17,176 nt of DNA from UBA1189 sp964570685 (GCA_964570685.1 CAZMZC010000055.1:1-17176), one strand, 5' to 3'. Positions 1-7,703 are shown, counted from the stretch's first letter. Notes: generated by a model from the sequence alone, not told the origin. Numbers and translations are program-made.

Positions 1-106
1 CACACGGGGTCAACGCAACTCGCCATCGGGGGGTAAACGCACGCGACTTTTCCAAACGGGTATGGAGCGGAATATGCACAATAAACGTAATAATTAGCAC
101 ATCACC
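1..106 (+). other. window edge; possible 3' end of an upstream gene
   Basis: Two plus-strand frames are open from the window edge. One ends at a TAG at 95-97 and would give a basic, Arg/Asn/Gly-rich tail of 31 residues. The other runs to a TAG at 111-113 and overlaps the next start. I recognise neither, and the piece is too short to decide whether either is the C-terminus of a real upstream gene. There is no clear terminator or TAnnTTTG promoter before the gene at 107, so that gene may be co-transcribed with something outside the window. Confidence 0.2.
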
Positions 107-868
107 ATGTTAGGCGCCATCATAGGAGACATCGTAGGCTCACGATTTGAGTTCAACAACACCAGTGACTTTGACTTCGAGCTGTTCACTGCAGCATGTG
201 ACTATACCGACGACACCATCTGCACGGTGGCGGTGGCAGATGCCATCTTGAATGGCAAGCCATACCGCGATGCCATGCTGGAGTGGTGCCGCAGGTATCC
301 TTGCCCTATGGGCAGCTATGGAGGCTCGTTTGCGCGGTGGATACGCACTGCCGACCCGCAGCCCTACAACAGCTTTGGCAACGGCTCGGCCATGCGAGTG
401 AGTGCCGTAGGATGGCTCTTCGACTCCGAGGAGGAGGTGCTGGAGCAAGCCAAGCAGTCGGCAGCAATCACCCACAACCACCCCGAAGGAGTGAAGGGAG
501 CTCAGGCTACAGCACTGGCCGTGTATCTCGGCCGAAAAGGTGTGTCTAAAGAGGTGATACTGGAGCGGATGAGAGAGTATTACCCTGCCTTCAAGGAGCC
601 GCGATTGGGCGCAAACCCGTTCGACGAGACATGCCAAGGCACCTTACCCATCTGTCTGGGTATCATAGAGAAAGCAAGCTGCTTCGAAGAGGCTCTGCGC
701 TATGCCATTGCCGTAGGTGGCGACAGTGATACCATAGGCGCCATCGTGGGAGCCATGGCCGAAGCGCTGTGGGGAGTGCCCGAAGAGATCGGGAAGGCAG
801 CACTGGCCTATCTGCCTGCGAAGATGAAAGGGGTGTACATGCAGTTTGCTGAGACCATAGAAAAGTAG
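107..868 (+). CDS. ADP-ribosylglycohydrolase family protein (DraG-like)
   Basis: A 253-residue all-helical hydrolase of the ADP-ribosyl-glycohydrolase (DraG/ARH) family. Known members remove ADP-ribose from modified proteins or related substrates with a two-Mg site. Visible family motifs are the N-terminal GAIIGDIVGS (residues 3-12), the metal-binding YTDDT (33-37), NGSAMR (92-97), THNHPEG (122-128) and the C-terminal metal motif GGDSDTIGA (204-212). All metal-ligand Asp/Thr positions expected for the family are present, so the enzyme should be active. The ATG at 107 gives the motif-bearing N-terminus directly, so no longer start is needed. There is no signal peptide, so it should be cytoplasmic. 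No partner ADP-ribosyltransferase is visible in the window, and the substrate cannot be inferred: protein-ADP-ribose, ADP-ribosylated nucleic acid or a small metabolite are all possible. Confidence 0.88.
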   Translation: MLGAIIGDIVGSRFEFNNTSDFDFELFTAACDYTDDTICTVAVADAILNGKPYRDAMLEWCRRYPCPMGSYGGSFARWIRTADPQPYNSFGNGSAMRVSAVGWLFDSEEEVLEQAKQSAAITHNHPEGVKGAQATALAVYLGRKGVSKEVILERMREYYPAFKEPRLGANPFDETCQGTLPICLGIIEKASCFEEALRYAIAVGGDSDTIGAIVGAMAEALWGVPEEIGKAALAYLPAKMKGVYMQFAETIEK

Positions 869-875
869 CCAGGAG

Positions 876-893
876 TGTTGCTGCCAGGCAACA
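876..893 (+). terminator. weak stem-loop after the ADP-ribosylglycohydrolase gene
   Basis: A 6-bp perfect stem, TGTTGC (876-881) with GCAACA (888-893), closes a 6-base loop 7 bp after the stop codon. An AT-rich stretch (tatttatt) follows rather than a clean T run. It could be a weak intrinsic terminator or an mRNA 3' stabiliser. Confidence 0.35.
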
Positions 894-908
894 TATTTAT
901 TAACTTTG
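878..908 (+). promoter_or_regulatory. possible Bacteroidetes promoter with no obvious gene
   Basis: TAACTTTG at 901-908 fits the Bacteroidetes -7 consensus TAnnTTTG exactly. A partial -33 element (TTG at 878-880) lies 20 bases upstream. Transcription would begin near 914. No credible ORF follows before rpsP, so it would drive either a small RNA or a long rpsP leader, or the match is chance. The upstream element overlaps the hairpin at 876-893. Confidence 0.3.
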
Positions 909-1287
909 CTTGCGATTAGGATTGGTAGGGTGCCAAACGAAAAGAACGCAGCCATGAGCGATTAGGGAAAAACAAGAAGCAACTTAAAAGAGTGGAAACG
1001 GAAACAATCTGCCACAAGAACGGAAAAGTCTATACTTCCGATTCCTGCACCGTGTAAGCAAACCGCAGGGTTTGCTTTACAATTTGCTACAAAATTTTTG
1101 TACAGTAATTTGACGCTAAATGAAGAAAAACTAAACTTTTTGCACCTTGTTGCACTAATTTTATCTTGCTTTGCAAGAAGAAATTAGGCTGCGGTTCGGA
1201 AAAACTCAAATAAATTTAACTTTGTTGAATTTCTGCCTCGCTCAGTAAAGAAAATACAAGCATTTTCTCTACTTTCACTCGTTGAAA
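909..1287. other. non-coding stretch with three palindromes
   Basis: I find no credible gene here. The left part is mixed composition, with a 9-bp direct repeat GCGATTAGG at 912-920 and 958-966. Three palindromes follow. AAGCAAACC (1056-1064) pairs with GGTTTGCTT (1069-1077) over a GCAG loop. TACAAAA (1088-1094) pairs with TTTTGTA (1096-1102). A two-part hairpin has CTTGC/GCAAG at 1165-1177 nested in CTAATTT/AAATTAG (1155-1161 and 1181-1187). None is followed by a clear T run. A second exact -7 match, TAACTTTG (1217-1224), lacks a good -33 element. The stretch could hold a small RNA or regulatory region, but nothing recognisable. Confidence 0.4.
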
Positions 1288-1319
1288 TTTGGTATTTCGT
1301 TCGGTTTGCACTATCTTTG
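1288..1319 (+). promoter_or_regulatory. rpsP promoter (Bacteroidetes type)
   Basis: The -33 element TTTG (1288-1291) and the -7 element TATCTTTG (1312-1319) are separated by 20 bases. This matches the Bacteroidetes housekeeping sigma consensus TTTG / TAnnTTTG. The predicted transcript starts near 1325, giving a 5' leader of about 55 bases before the rpsP ATG. Confidence 0.7.
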
Positions 1320-1324
1320 CAGCC

Positions 1325-1343
1325 GCTAACACGGGATGTTAGC
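1325..1343 (+). promoter_or_regulatory. stem-loop at the 5' end of the rpsP leader
   Basis: GCTAACA (1325-1331) and TGTTAGC (1337-1343) form a perfect 7-bp stem with loop CGGGA. It sits at the predicted transcription start and 37 bases before the rpsP ATG. A 7-codon mini-ORF (ATG 1344-1346, TAA 1365-1367) begins immediately after the stem. It could be an mRNA-stabilising 5' cap hairpin or a ribosomal-protein autoregulatory leader. The sequence alone does not decide. Confidence 0.5.
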
Positions 1344-1380
1344 ATGTTCAAATCATTAACTAATTAAAAATTAACAAGAA

Positions 1381-1908
1381 ATGGCAACAAAAATCAGATT
1401 GCAGAGAAGAGGTCACAAGGACTATGCGTTCTACTCTATCGTAATTGCTGATGCAAGAGCTCCACGTGATGGAAAATTTATTGAAAAGATCGGTACTTAC
1501 AATCCTAATACCGACCCTGCCACAGTAGATTTGAATTTCGAGAGAGCATTGTATTGGGTTGGCGTAGGTGCTCAGCCTACCGACACCGCACGTAACATTC
1601 TTTCTCGCGAAGGTGTGTACATGATGAAGCACCTCCAAGGTGGTGTTAAGAAGGGTGCATTTGACGAGGCTACCGCTCAGGCACGTTTCGAGGCTTGGAA
1701 GAGCAACAAGCAGGCTAACCTCGCCGCTATCGTAAGCAAGAACGAGCAGGCGAAGCGCGAAGCTGCTAAGGCTGCCCTCGAAGCAGAGAAGAAGGTAAAC
1801 GAGGCTATCGCTCAGAAGGTAGCTGAGAAGAAGGCTGCCGCTAAGTTGGCAGAGGCCGAAGCTGCTGCAGAGGCTGCTACCGAAGAGGCTCCCGCTGAAG
1901 AAGCTTAA
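1381..1908 (+). CDS. rpsP: 30S ribosomal protein S16 with long C-terminal extension
   Basis: S16 is a small-subunit assembly protein that binds 16S rRNA. The N-terminal ~80 residues are the conserved S16 domain: MATKIRLQRRGHKDYAFYSI, then IADARAPRDGKFIEKIGTYN (residues 22-41). Total length is 175 residues, against about 82 in E. coli. The extra ~90 residues are rich in Ala, Lys and Glu and end in an acidic AEAAAEAATEEAPAEEA-type tail, predicted to be helical or disordered. Such tails are familiar in Bacteroidetes S16. The gene has its own promoter, a leader hairpin and a terminator, so it appears monocistronic. The rimM, trmD and rplS genes that often accompany it in other phyla are absent here, as is usual in this phylum. 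The start lacks a Shine-Dalgarno sequence and is preceded by an A-rich stretch. Confidence 0.96.
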   Translation: MATKIRLQRRGHKDYAFYSIVIADARAPRDGKFIEKIGTYNPNTDPATVDLNFERALYWVGVGAQPTDTARNILSREGVYMMKHLQGGVKKGAFDEATAQARFEAWKSNKQANLAAIVSKNEQAKREAAKAALEAEKKVNEAIAQKVAEKKAAAKLAEAEAAAEAATEEAPAEEA

Positions 1909-1920
1909 TCAGAAGCACCA

Positions 1921-1969
1921 CAAAAAAAATCACTCCCGCTCGGCACTGCCAAGCGGGAGTTTCTTATTT
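1921..1969. terminator. bidirectional intrinsic terminator between rpsP and the efflux operon
   Basis: ACTCCCGCT (1932-1940) pairs perfectly with AGCGGGAGT (1952-1960). The loop contains a further GGCA/TGCC pairing, so the hairpin is very stable. On the plus strand it is followed by TTCTTATTT, ending rpsP transcripts. On the minus strand it is followed by eight T residues (the A run at 1922-1929), ending the efflux operon. One structure thus serves two convergent units. Confidence 0.9.
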
Positions 1970-2007
1970 ATCTAAGCTGTCCCGATTCGTTTCAGGATAA
2001 AACCCTA

Positions 2008-3474
2008 TCACTCCAAATACACCGTGATGCCGCCACTGAGCTGGAGCAGCGAAATCTCACACACCTTGGTGTTGTACTCGGCTACGAGGATGCGCTCCTC
2101 GGCATCGAGGAGGCTCTTCTGGGCTTCGCGCATCTCGATACCCGAGAGGTCGCCCAGAAGGTAGCGCTCGTGGGCGATGTCGTAGTTCTCGCGGGCCGCG
2201 ATGACATTCTCCTTCTCCAGGGCAAGCAGCATGCGGTTGTTCTCGTAGGCTTGCCAGAGGTCGGCCAGGTCGGTGTAGAGCGAGAGGGTGAGGTCGTACT
2301 TCTGCAACTCGGCATTGCGCAGGGAGAGCTTGGCATTGCGCTGCTCGCTACGGCGCTTGCCGTCGTAGAGGTTGAAGCCTACGGTCATGCCCACATCGCC
2401 GCCCCACTGGTTGCGCTTCATCGTGGTGCCTATGCCATAGCGGTTGGTATTGTAGCCGTAGCCGGCATTGAGGCGCACGTAAGGATAGTTGCGCGAGCGC
2501 ACACTGCGCAGGTCTATCTCGGCCAACGTGTGGTTCTGCGCTGCCATAAGCATAGAGGCATTGTTCTCCTTGGTCATCACCCACAGGCTGTCGAAGGTGG
2601 GGAGCGTCATCAGGTCTATCTTGTCGTCAAACGAGGTGAAGCGTACGTCGAGGCTGTCCTCGGCCATCAGTTCGTGAAGTCGGATGCGCGACGAAGCCAA
2701 CAGCTCGCGTTGCTTGAGACACTGGGCACTGTCGGCATTGAAGTCCACACGTGCCTGCTGCAGGTCGAGGCGTGAGAGGGAGCCTATCATCCAACGCTCG
2801 TGCACGATGCGGAGTCGCTCACGCGAGAGATTTACGGCCGATACGTAGTTGCGCAGACGCTGACGCTGCTGCACGAAGTTGTAGTACTCGGCAGTGAGCT
2901 CGGCGATATAGTCCTCTACGGCAATGCGTGTCTGGGTAGAGGAGAGCAGGCGAAGCTCGCGCAGACGGGCATAGTTGGCCTGAAGCTGGAAGCCGTTGAA
3001 CACCGTCCACGACACATCTACTCCCGCATTGAGTCCGTCGTCATATATACCTCTATTCTTGGTGATGCTCTCGTCGCGGGCTACGATATCGTTGCCATAG
3101 GCCGAGCCGCTATACCCTGCCGACAGGCTTACCGAAGGCAGTAAACCTGCATTCTCCATCGTAGCATTGTTGGCTGCCATCTGCTCCTCGTTGCGTACGA
3201 TACGCAATGAATAGTTCTTGTTCAATCCCTTTTCCAAGCACTCCTGCAGGGTAGCAGGGGTGGCATCCTTGGACGACTGGAGAGTCTCGCTCTGGAGGGT
3301 GGCGAGGATGGAGGTGGAGTCGGGGTTGAGGGTTCTTGGACAAGCCAAGGGCTTCGCTATTGAGGGTTGAGGATTGAGGGTTGTCTCTCCATCAATCCCT
3401 GCGAGATCCTTCGCGTTGCTCAGGATGACAGAGTGCAGCAAAAATGCTGCTACAAATATATATCGGTGTTTCAT
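2008..3474 (-). CDS. TolC-family outer-membrane efflux channel
   Basis: A 488-residue TolC/OprM-type outer-membrane factor, the exit duct of the tripartite RND pump encoded just upstream. The conserved part starts near residue 75 (TLQECLEKGLNKNYSLRIVR). It shows the two OEP repeats, the first with LLPSVSLSAGYSGS (about 110-123) and the second with YPYVRLNAGYGYNTN. Between them are long Ala/Glu/Arg-rich helices with the typical ARVDFNADSAQ and EAQKSLLDAEERI patterns. Its ATG overlaps the pump's TGA (ATGA), so translation is probably coupled. The N-terminus is odd. A hydrophobic signal segment (5-21) runs into HSVILSNAKDLAG, and residues ~26-73 form a low-complexity Ser/Thr/Pro/Leu linker. Part of this matches dispersed intergenic repeats rather than TolC sequence. 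The reading frame is intact. Expected to act in the outer membrane and periplasm. Confidence 0.92.
   Translation of the reverse strand: MKHRYIFVAAFLLHSVILSNAKDLAGIDGETTLNPQPSIAKPLACPRTLNPDSTSILATLQSETLQSSKDATPATLQECLEKGLNKNYSLRIVRNEEQMAANNATMENAGLLPSVSLSAGYSGSAYGNDIVARDESITKNRGIYDDGLNAGVDVSWTVFNGFQLQANYARLRELRLLSSTQTRIAVEDYIAELTAEYYNFVQQRQRLRNYVSAVNLSRERLRIVHERWMIGSLSRLDLQQARVDFNADSAQCLKQRELLASSRIRLHELMAEDSLDVRFTSFDDKIDLMTLPTFDSLWVMTKENNASMLMAAQNHTLAEIDLRSVRSRNYPYVRLNAGYGYNTNRYGIGTTMKRNQWGGDVGMTVGFNLYDGKRRSEQRNAKLSLRNAELQKYDLTLSLYTDLADLWQAYENNRMLLALEKENVIAARENYDIAHERYLLGDLSGIEMREAQKSLLDAEERILVAEYNTKVCEISLLQLSGGITVYLE
3322..3435 (-). repeat. dispersed-repeat-like DNA inside the N-terminus of the channel gene
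   Basis: Read on the minus strand, the segment starts with TGTCATCCTGAGCAACGCGA followed by AGGATCT. This closely resembles the TCATCCTGAGCgaAGCGAAGGATCT repeat that I know from many bacterial genomes, where it encodes VILSEAKDL-like peptides. It is followed by a tandem run of ACCCTCAA/TCCTCAA units, and a similar ATCAACCCTCAACC lies just past nadC at 7898-7911. Here the DNA is in frame and encodes residues ~14-51 of the channel protein. Assignment rests on remembered repeat sequence, not a search. Confidence 0.55.
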
Positions 3475-6400
3475 TGCTTTTCCTCCTGTTTAGATTGGTC
3501 GGTAGAAATGTAACTGTAGATGGCAGGCACCACATACATCGTCATAATGGTAGAGATGAGCATACCGCCTACTACGGCTGTACCCATCGCGATACGTCCG
3601 TTGGCACCTTCGCCCGTGGCATACATCAGCGGCAAGAGGCCGAGGATGGTAGATGCACTGGTCATCAGGATGGGGCGCAAGCGCTGCACGGAGGCTTCGC
3701 GGATGGCGGTCATCTTGTCCTCGCCGTTCTTCTGGCGCTGGTTGGCAAACTCCACGATGAGGATACCGTTTTTGGCCACGAGGCCCACGAGCATAATCAT
3801 ACCAATCTCAGAGTAGATATTCATCGTCTGGTCGCCCGCCATCATAAAGACAAGGGCACCGAAGACGGCGAGCGGGATGGTAATCATGATGATGACGGGA
3901 TCCTTGAAGCTCTCGAACTGAGCCGCCAGGATGAGGTAGATGAGCACGAGGGCCAAGCCGAAGGCGAAGAAGAGGCTCGACGAGCTCTCGCGGAACTCCT
4001 TGGACTCACCCGACAGGGCGGTGCGGAAGGTGTCGTCGAGCACCTCGGCGGCAATCTTGTCCATCTCGTCGAGACCGTCACCGATGGTCTTACCCTCGGC
4101 CAAACCTGCCGACACGGTGGCTGCCACGAAGCGGTTGTAGCGGTAGAGCTTGGGCGGTGCTATGCCCTCGACAAGCTCCACGAGGTTGTCCATCTGTATC
4201 ATCTCGCCATTGTCGCTACGCATATAAATGGACTTCAGATTGGCTGGAGCGTTGCGCTGCTGGCGGTTGATTTCACCTACAATCTCATATTGCTTGCCAT
4301 TGAGGTAGAGGTAACCCATACGCTGGCCGCTGAGGCCGTACTGGAGTGTTTGGGCGATGTCCTTGGTATTCACGCCCATCAGGTTGGCCTTCTCACGGTT
4401 GATATTGATGCGCACCTCGGGCTTACTGAACTTGAGGTTCACGTCGGCCATCTGGAAGGTGGGGTTCTCATACACACGGGTCATAAACTCGGGCAATACC
4501 TCGGCCAGCTTCTCAATGCTTGTGGCCTGCAACACATACTGCACGGGCATACCGCCACGGCGACCACCGAAGGTCGATTGCTGCTGCACGAAGGAGCGGG
4601 CACCGGTCTTCTTCTGCACCGCCTTGGAGAGTTGCTCGGCCACCTCCATCTGCGTGTAGTCGCGGTCCTTGATATCCTTCAAGGTAATCTGTATATTACC
4701 GCCACCATTCGACACACGTGCCGTGATAAACTCGGCATCGGGCATAATGGAGTCGGCCAAGCGGCTGATGTCCTCGGTATAGTCGCGCATATATTCATAG
4801 GTCACACCCTCGGGGCCCATCGTACGGATGGTAATCTGCGAGCGGTCCTCGAGCGGAGCCATCTCGGAGGGTACAGCCCCCCACATCCATATACAGCCGG
4901 CAAACGAAGCGATCATCACGAACAAGGCGATGGCACGATGGCGCAGGATAAACTTGAGCGAACGCTCGTAGAAATTGTTAAGCCAAACGAAGAAGGGCTC
5001 GGTGACGCGGTAGAACCACGGCTGCACATTGCGACGCTTGAGAATCTTGGTGGCAAGCATCGGTGTGATGGTGAGCGCGGCAAAGGAAGAAATTATCACT
5101 GCACCGGCAATTACCAAGGCAAACTCACGGAACAGACGACCCGTGGTGCCCTCCATAAATACGATGGGGAAGAATACCGCCAGCAATGTAACTGTGGTAG
5201 AGACTACGGCAAAGAAGATTTCCTTGGCACCCTCGATACCGGCTGCACGTGGCCGCATACCTTTCTCAATACGTATATATATATTCTCCGTCATCACGAT
5301 GGCATCGTCCACCACCAAGCCCACGGAGAGCACGATGGCGAGCATCGTGAGCACATTGATGGAGAAGCCCAGCAGATACATGATGAAGAAGGCACCGATG
5401 AGCGATACGGGGATTACGATACAGGGAACGAGAGTCACGCGCCAGTCGCGCAAGAAAAGGAAGATGATAATGATTACCAGCACAAAAGCCTCTACGATGG
5501 TGCTCTTCACCTCGTCGATGGAGGCGCGGATGAAGCGTGTATTGTCGAAACCATACTTGTACTCCACATCCTCGGGGAGGTCTTTCTTCATCAGCTCCAT
5601 ACGGTCATACACGGCCTCGGCAATGTTGATGTGGTTGGCACCAGGCTGCGGTATCACTACCACACCCACCATGGGCACACCGTTCATCTTCATGTAGCTC
5701 TTGATGTCGCGGGCACTGAGTTCGGCACGGCCGATATCGCTGAATCGCACGATGCGTCCCTCGCTCTCCTTGATGACAAGGTTGTTGAACTCCTCGGTCG
5801 TATGCATCAAGCCGAGCGTACGGATGGAGAGCTCCACCGTATTACCCTCGATACTACCCGAAGGCAACTCCACGTTCTCGGCATCGAGCGCATTCTTCAC
5901 GTCCATCGGAGTGATACCGTAGCCCGACATCTTCACGGGGTCGAGCCAGAGGCGCATACAATACTTCTTCTCACCCCAGATATTCACGGCACTCACCTCG
6001 GGGATGGTTTGCAGCTGCTCCTTCACGGTGAGGTCGGCAATCTCACTCAACTCCAGCAACGAGCGTTTGTCGCTCTGTATGGCTACCATGAGGATGGGCG
6101 AAGCATCGGCATCGGCCTTAGACACGGTGGGTGGGTCGCAGTCGCGGGGCAGGTAGCGCTGGGCACGCGACACCTTGTCGCGCACGTCATTGGCAGCTGT
6201 CTCAAGGTCGACCGACAATTCAAACTCTACCGTGATGTAGCATTGTCCCTGCTGGCTCACACTGGTGAGCGAGCGTATACCGGGGATACCGTTGATATTC
6301 TGCTCCAACGGTTCCGTAATCTGATTCTCTATGACGTCGGCATTGGCACCAGGATAGGAGCACGACACCGAGATGATGGGATTATCTACCGAGGGGTACT

Positions 6401-6506
6401 CGCGTACACCCAATCCCATATAGCCTATGCCACCGAACAAGATAATGATCAGTGTCAATACGGTGGCAAGCACCGGACGGCGGATACTTAGTTCTGATAT
6501 GTTCAC
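3471..6506 (-). CDS. RND-family efflux pump, inner-membrane transporter (AcrB/HAE1-like)
   Basis: A 1011-residue proton-driven transporter, the usual length for the hydrophobe/amphiphile efflux-1 family. It begins with the typical MNISELSIRRPVLATVLTLI first membrane helix. Two large periplasmic loops follow, one in each half. Proton-relay residues are present: the Asp pair in GLVVDDAIVMTEN (D400, D401) and the helix-10 Lys in GLVAKNGILIVEFANQ (about K912). Helices after FVLVIIIIFLFLRDWRVTLV and the GAFFIMYLLGFSINVLTMLA segment match the family. It should form a trimer that collects substrates from the periplasm and outer leaflet and hands them to the TolC-type channel. It follows the adaptor gene with a 93-bp gap and overlaps the channel gene by 4 bp. 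Adaptor-pump-channel order is that of the Bacteroides bmeABC-type systems. The substrate cannot be predicted. Confidence 0.96.
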   Translation of the reverse strand: MNISELSIRRPVLATVLTLIIILFGGIGYMGLGVREYPSVDNPIISVSCSYPGANADVIENQITEPLEQNINGIPGIRSLTSVSQQGQCYITVEFELSVDLETAANDVRDKVSRAQRYLPRDCDPPTVSKADADASPILMVAIQSDKRSLLELSEIADLTVKEQLQTIPEVSAVNIWGEKKYCMRLWLDPVKMSGYGITPMDVKNALDAENVELPSGSIEGNTVELSIRTLGLMHTTEEFNNLVIKESEGRIVRFSDIGRAELSARDIKSYMKMNGVPMVGVVVIPQPGANHINIAEAVYDRMELMKKDLPEDVEYKYGFDNTRFIRASIDEVKSTIVEAFVLVIIIIFLFLRDWRVTLVPCIVIPVSLIGAFFIMYLLGFSINVLTMLAIVLSVGLVVDDAIVMTENIYIRIEKGMRPRAAGIEGAKEIFFAVVSTTVTLLAVFFPIVFMEGTTGRLFREFALVIAGAVIISSFAALTITPMLATKILKRRNVQPWFYRVTEPFFVWLNNFYERSLKFILRHRAIALFVMIASFAGCIWMWGAVPSEMAPLEDRSQITIRTMGPEGVTYEYMRDYTEDISRLADSIMPDAEFITARVSNGGGNIQITLKDIKDRDYTQMEVAEQLSKAVQKKTGARSFVQQQSTFGGRRGGMPVQYVLQATSIEKLAEVLPEFMTRVYENPTFQMADVNLKFSKPEVRININREKANLMGVNTKDIAQTLQYGLSGQRMGYLYLNGKQYEIVGEINRQQRNAPANLKSIYMRSDNGEMIQMDNLVELVEGIAPPKLYRYNRFVAATVSAGLAEGKTIGDGLDEMDKIAAEVLDDTFRTALSGESKEFRESSSSLFFAFGLALVLIYLILAAQFESFKDPVIIMITIPLAVFGALVFMMAGDQTMNIYSEIGMIMLVGLVAKNGILIVEFANQRQKNGEDKMTAIREASVQRLRPILMTSASTILGLLPLMYATGEGANGRIAMGTAVVGGMLISTIMTMYVVPAIYSYISTDQSKQEEKQ

Positions 6507-6514
6507 AACGAATC

Positions 6515-6620
6515 AATTAAAAATTAAAAAATAAGAATTAAAACAGAAACTGAAAAACTAAAAATCAAAACGACGAATCATATATATCGCTTTTAATTTT
6601 TAATTCTTAATTTTTAATTT
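6515..6620. repeat. AT-rich inverted repeat between adaptor and pump genes
   Basis: Two AT-rich arms built from AATTAAAAATTAA units face each other. The left arm is 6515-6543. The right arm is 6591-6620, whose reverse complement starts AAATTAAAAATTAAGAATTA. About 47 bases separate them. The right arm runs into the adaptor gene and encodes its last residues (KLKIKN) and stop codon. AATTAAAAATTAA-type repeats are common between genes in this phylum. Here one lies in the middle of an operon, so it may fold in the mRNA and affect the relative levels of adaptor and pump. Confidence 0.6.
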
Positions 6621-7703
6621 GTCGACATTGTCCAGCATCACCTTCTGTCCCTCACGCAGCTGCATGGTACCCGTGGTGATTACCGTATCGCCAACTTCAA
6701 GTCCCTGCACCACCTGCACGAGTGCTTCGTTGCGTATGCCCTTGGTGATGACTACAGACTCGGCCTTACCACCTTTGTACAGGAACACCTTGTCGTGACC
6801 CATCTCAGAGATGATGGCCTCGCTCGGTACGGCAATGGCATCGGGATACTCGCGTGTGAGCAGGTTGACATTCACGTAACGGCCGGGGAAGAGCGCACCG
6901 TCGGAGTTGTCATACAGGGCACGCACGGTAAAGGTTCGCGTATCCATATTCACGCGCGAGTCAGTGGCATACACCTTGGCCGAACGCTCGGCAAGGTCAC
7001 CCTCCACGGTGAAGTTAAGTCGGGCGCCAGCCTTGAGCACTCCCGAGTAGCGCTCGGGCACTGAGAACTCAATCTTCAGCGGATTCATCTTCGTAAGCTT
7101 TACGATGGGAGTCGTAGGTGACACATAGGCACCGAGGCTCACCTCACGCAAGCCCAGCACACCATCGAACGGGGCACGCAACTCCTTCTGTGCGATATTG
7201 GCCTTCACGCGGTCAATCTCGGCGTGCAGTGCAGCCAGGTTGGCCTGTGCTTCCTGGAACGCCTCTTCGCTGACAGCCTCCTTCTCGAGCAGTGCATTCT
7301 GACGGTACATGCGGTCCTGGAAGAGCTTCAGCTGAGCCTCCTGCTTGCGTAACTCGGCCTGCAAAGGTTCGTCATTGATCTTGGCAAGCAGGTCGCCCTT
7401 GCGCACATACGCACCCTCCTGAAAGAGGATTTCCGTAACCTTACCCGAGGTCTCAAAGGCCAGACTCACCTCCTCATCGGGCATCACGTTGCCACTCACA
7501 AAGAGCTCGTCGGCCAGCATCACCTTGTCTAATACCACGGCCTGCACGTTGAGCGTGCGGCCCTGCTTGGGAGCCTGCGGCTGCTTTATCACCTCATCCT
7601 GCAATTCCTCATTCACGTGAGGCTTGAATGCACGCAAACCTAGCACTACTGCCAGGCCTACGGCTACGACGCCCATAAGCGTCCATTTCAGCGTCTTATT
7701 CAT
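6600..7703 (-). CDS. RND efflux periplasmic adaptor (membrane fusion protein)
   Basis: A 367-residue HlyD/AcrA-type adaptor that joins the pump to the outer-membrane channel. One N-terminal membrane helix (about residues 6-24) anchors it; there is no lipobox Cys. The first lipoyl half is ETSGKVTEILFQEGAYVRKG (89-108), and the second is APFDGVLGLREVSLGAYVSP after the hairpin. The coiled-coil hairpin lies between them (EAQLKLFQDRMYRQNALLEK, then EEAFQEAQANLAALHAEIDR). Beta-barrel and membrane-proximal domains follow, with the typical ALYDNSDGALFPGRYVNVNL segment. It is the first gene of the efflux operon. An AGGTGA about 5 bases before the ATG is one of the few SD-like sites in the window. Its last codons come from an AT-rich repeat. 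I see no regulator gene beside it and no fully matching promoter in the 7704-7815 gap. Confidence 0.94.
   Translation of the reverse strand: MNKTLKWTLMGVVAVGLAVVLGLRAFKPHVNEELQDEVIKQPQAPKQGRTLNVQAVVLDKVMLADELFVSGNVMPDEEVSLAFETSGKVTEILFQEGAYVRKGDLLAKINDEPLQAELRKQEAQLKLFQDRMYRQNALLEKEAVSEEAFQEAQANLAALHAEIDRVKANIAQKELRAPFDGVLGLREVSLGAYVSPTTPIVKLTKMNPLKIEFSVPERYSGVLKAGARLNFTVEGDLAERSAKVYATDSRVNMDTRTFTVRALYDNSDGALFPGRYVNVNLLTREYPDAIAVPSEAIISEMGHDKVFLYKGGKAESVVITKGIRNEALVQVVQGLEVGDTVITTGTMQLREGQKVMLDNVDKLKIKN

Noticed and set aside
1054..1102. Intrinsic terminators at the palindromes 1056-1077 and 1088-1102
   Set aside because: The first lacks a following T run and the second has a nearly absent loop and no GC in the stem core; neither fits a terminator well.
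2170..2775. Plus-strand open frame of 201 codons opposite the efflux channel gene
   Set aside because: Shadow of the TolC-family gene; Val/Gly/His-rich composition and no family features.
3444..6491. A 1015-codon plus-strand open frame antisense to the RND pump
   Set aside because: It mirrors the pump gene almost end to end, is rich in His, Gly, Asp and Glu without any recognisable domain, and arises from the codon bias of the pump. The minus-strand protein has full family motifs.
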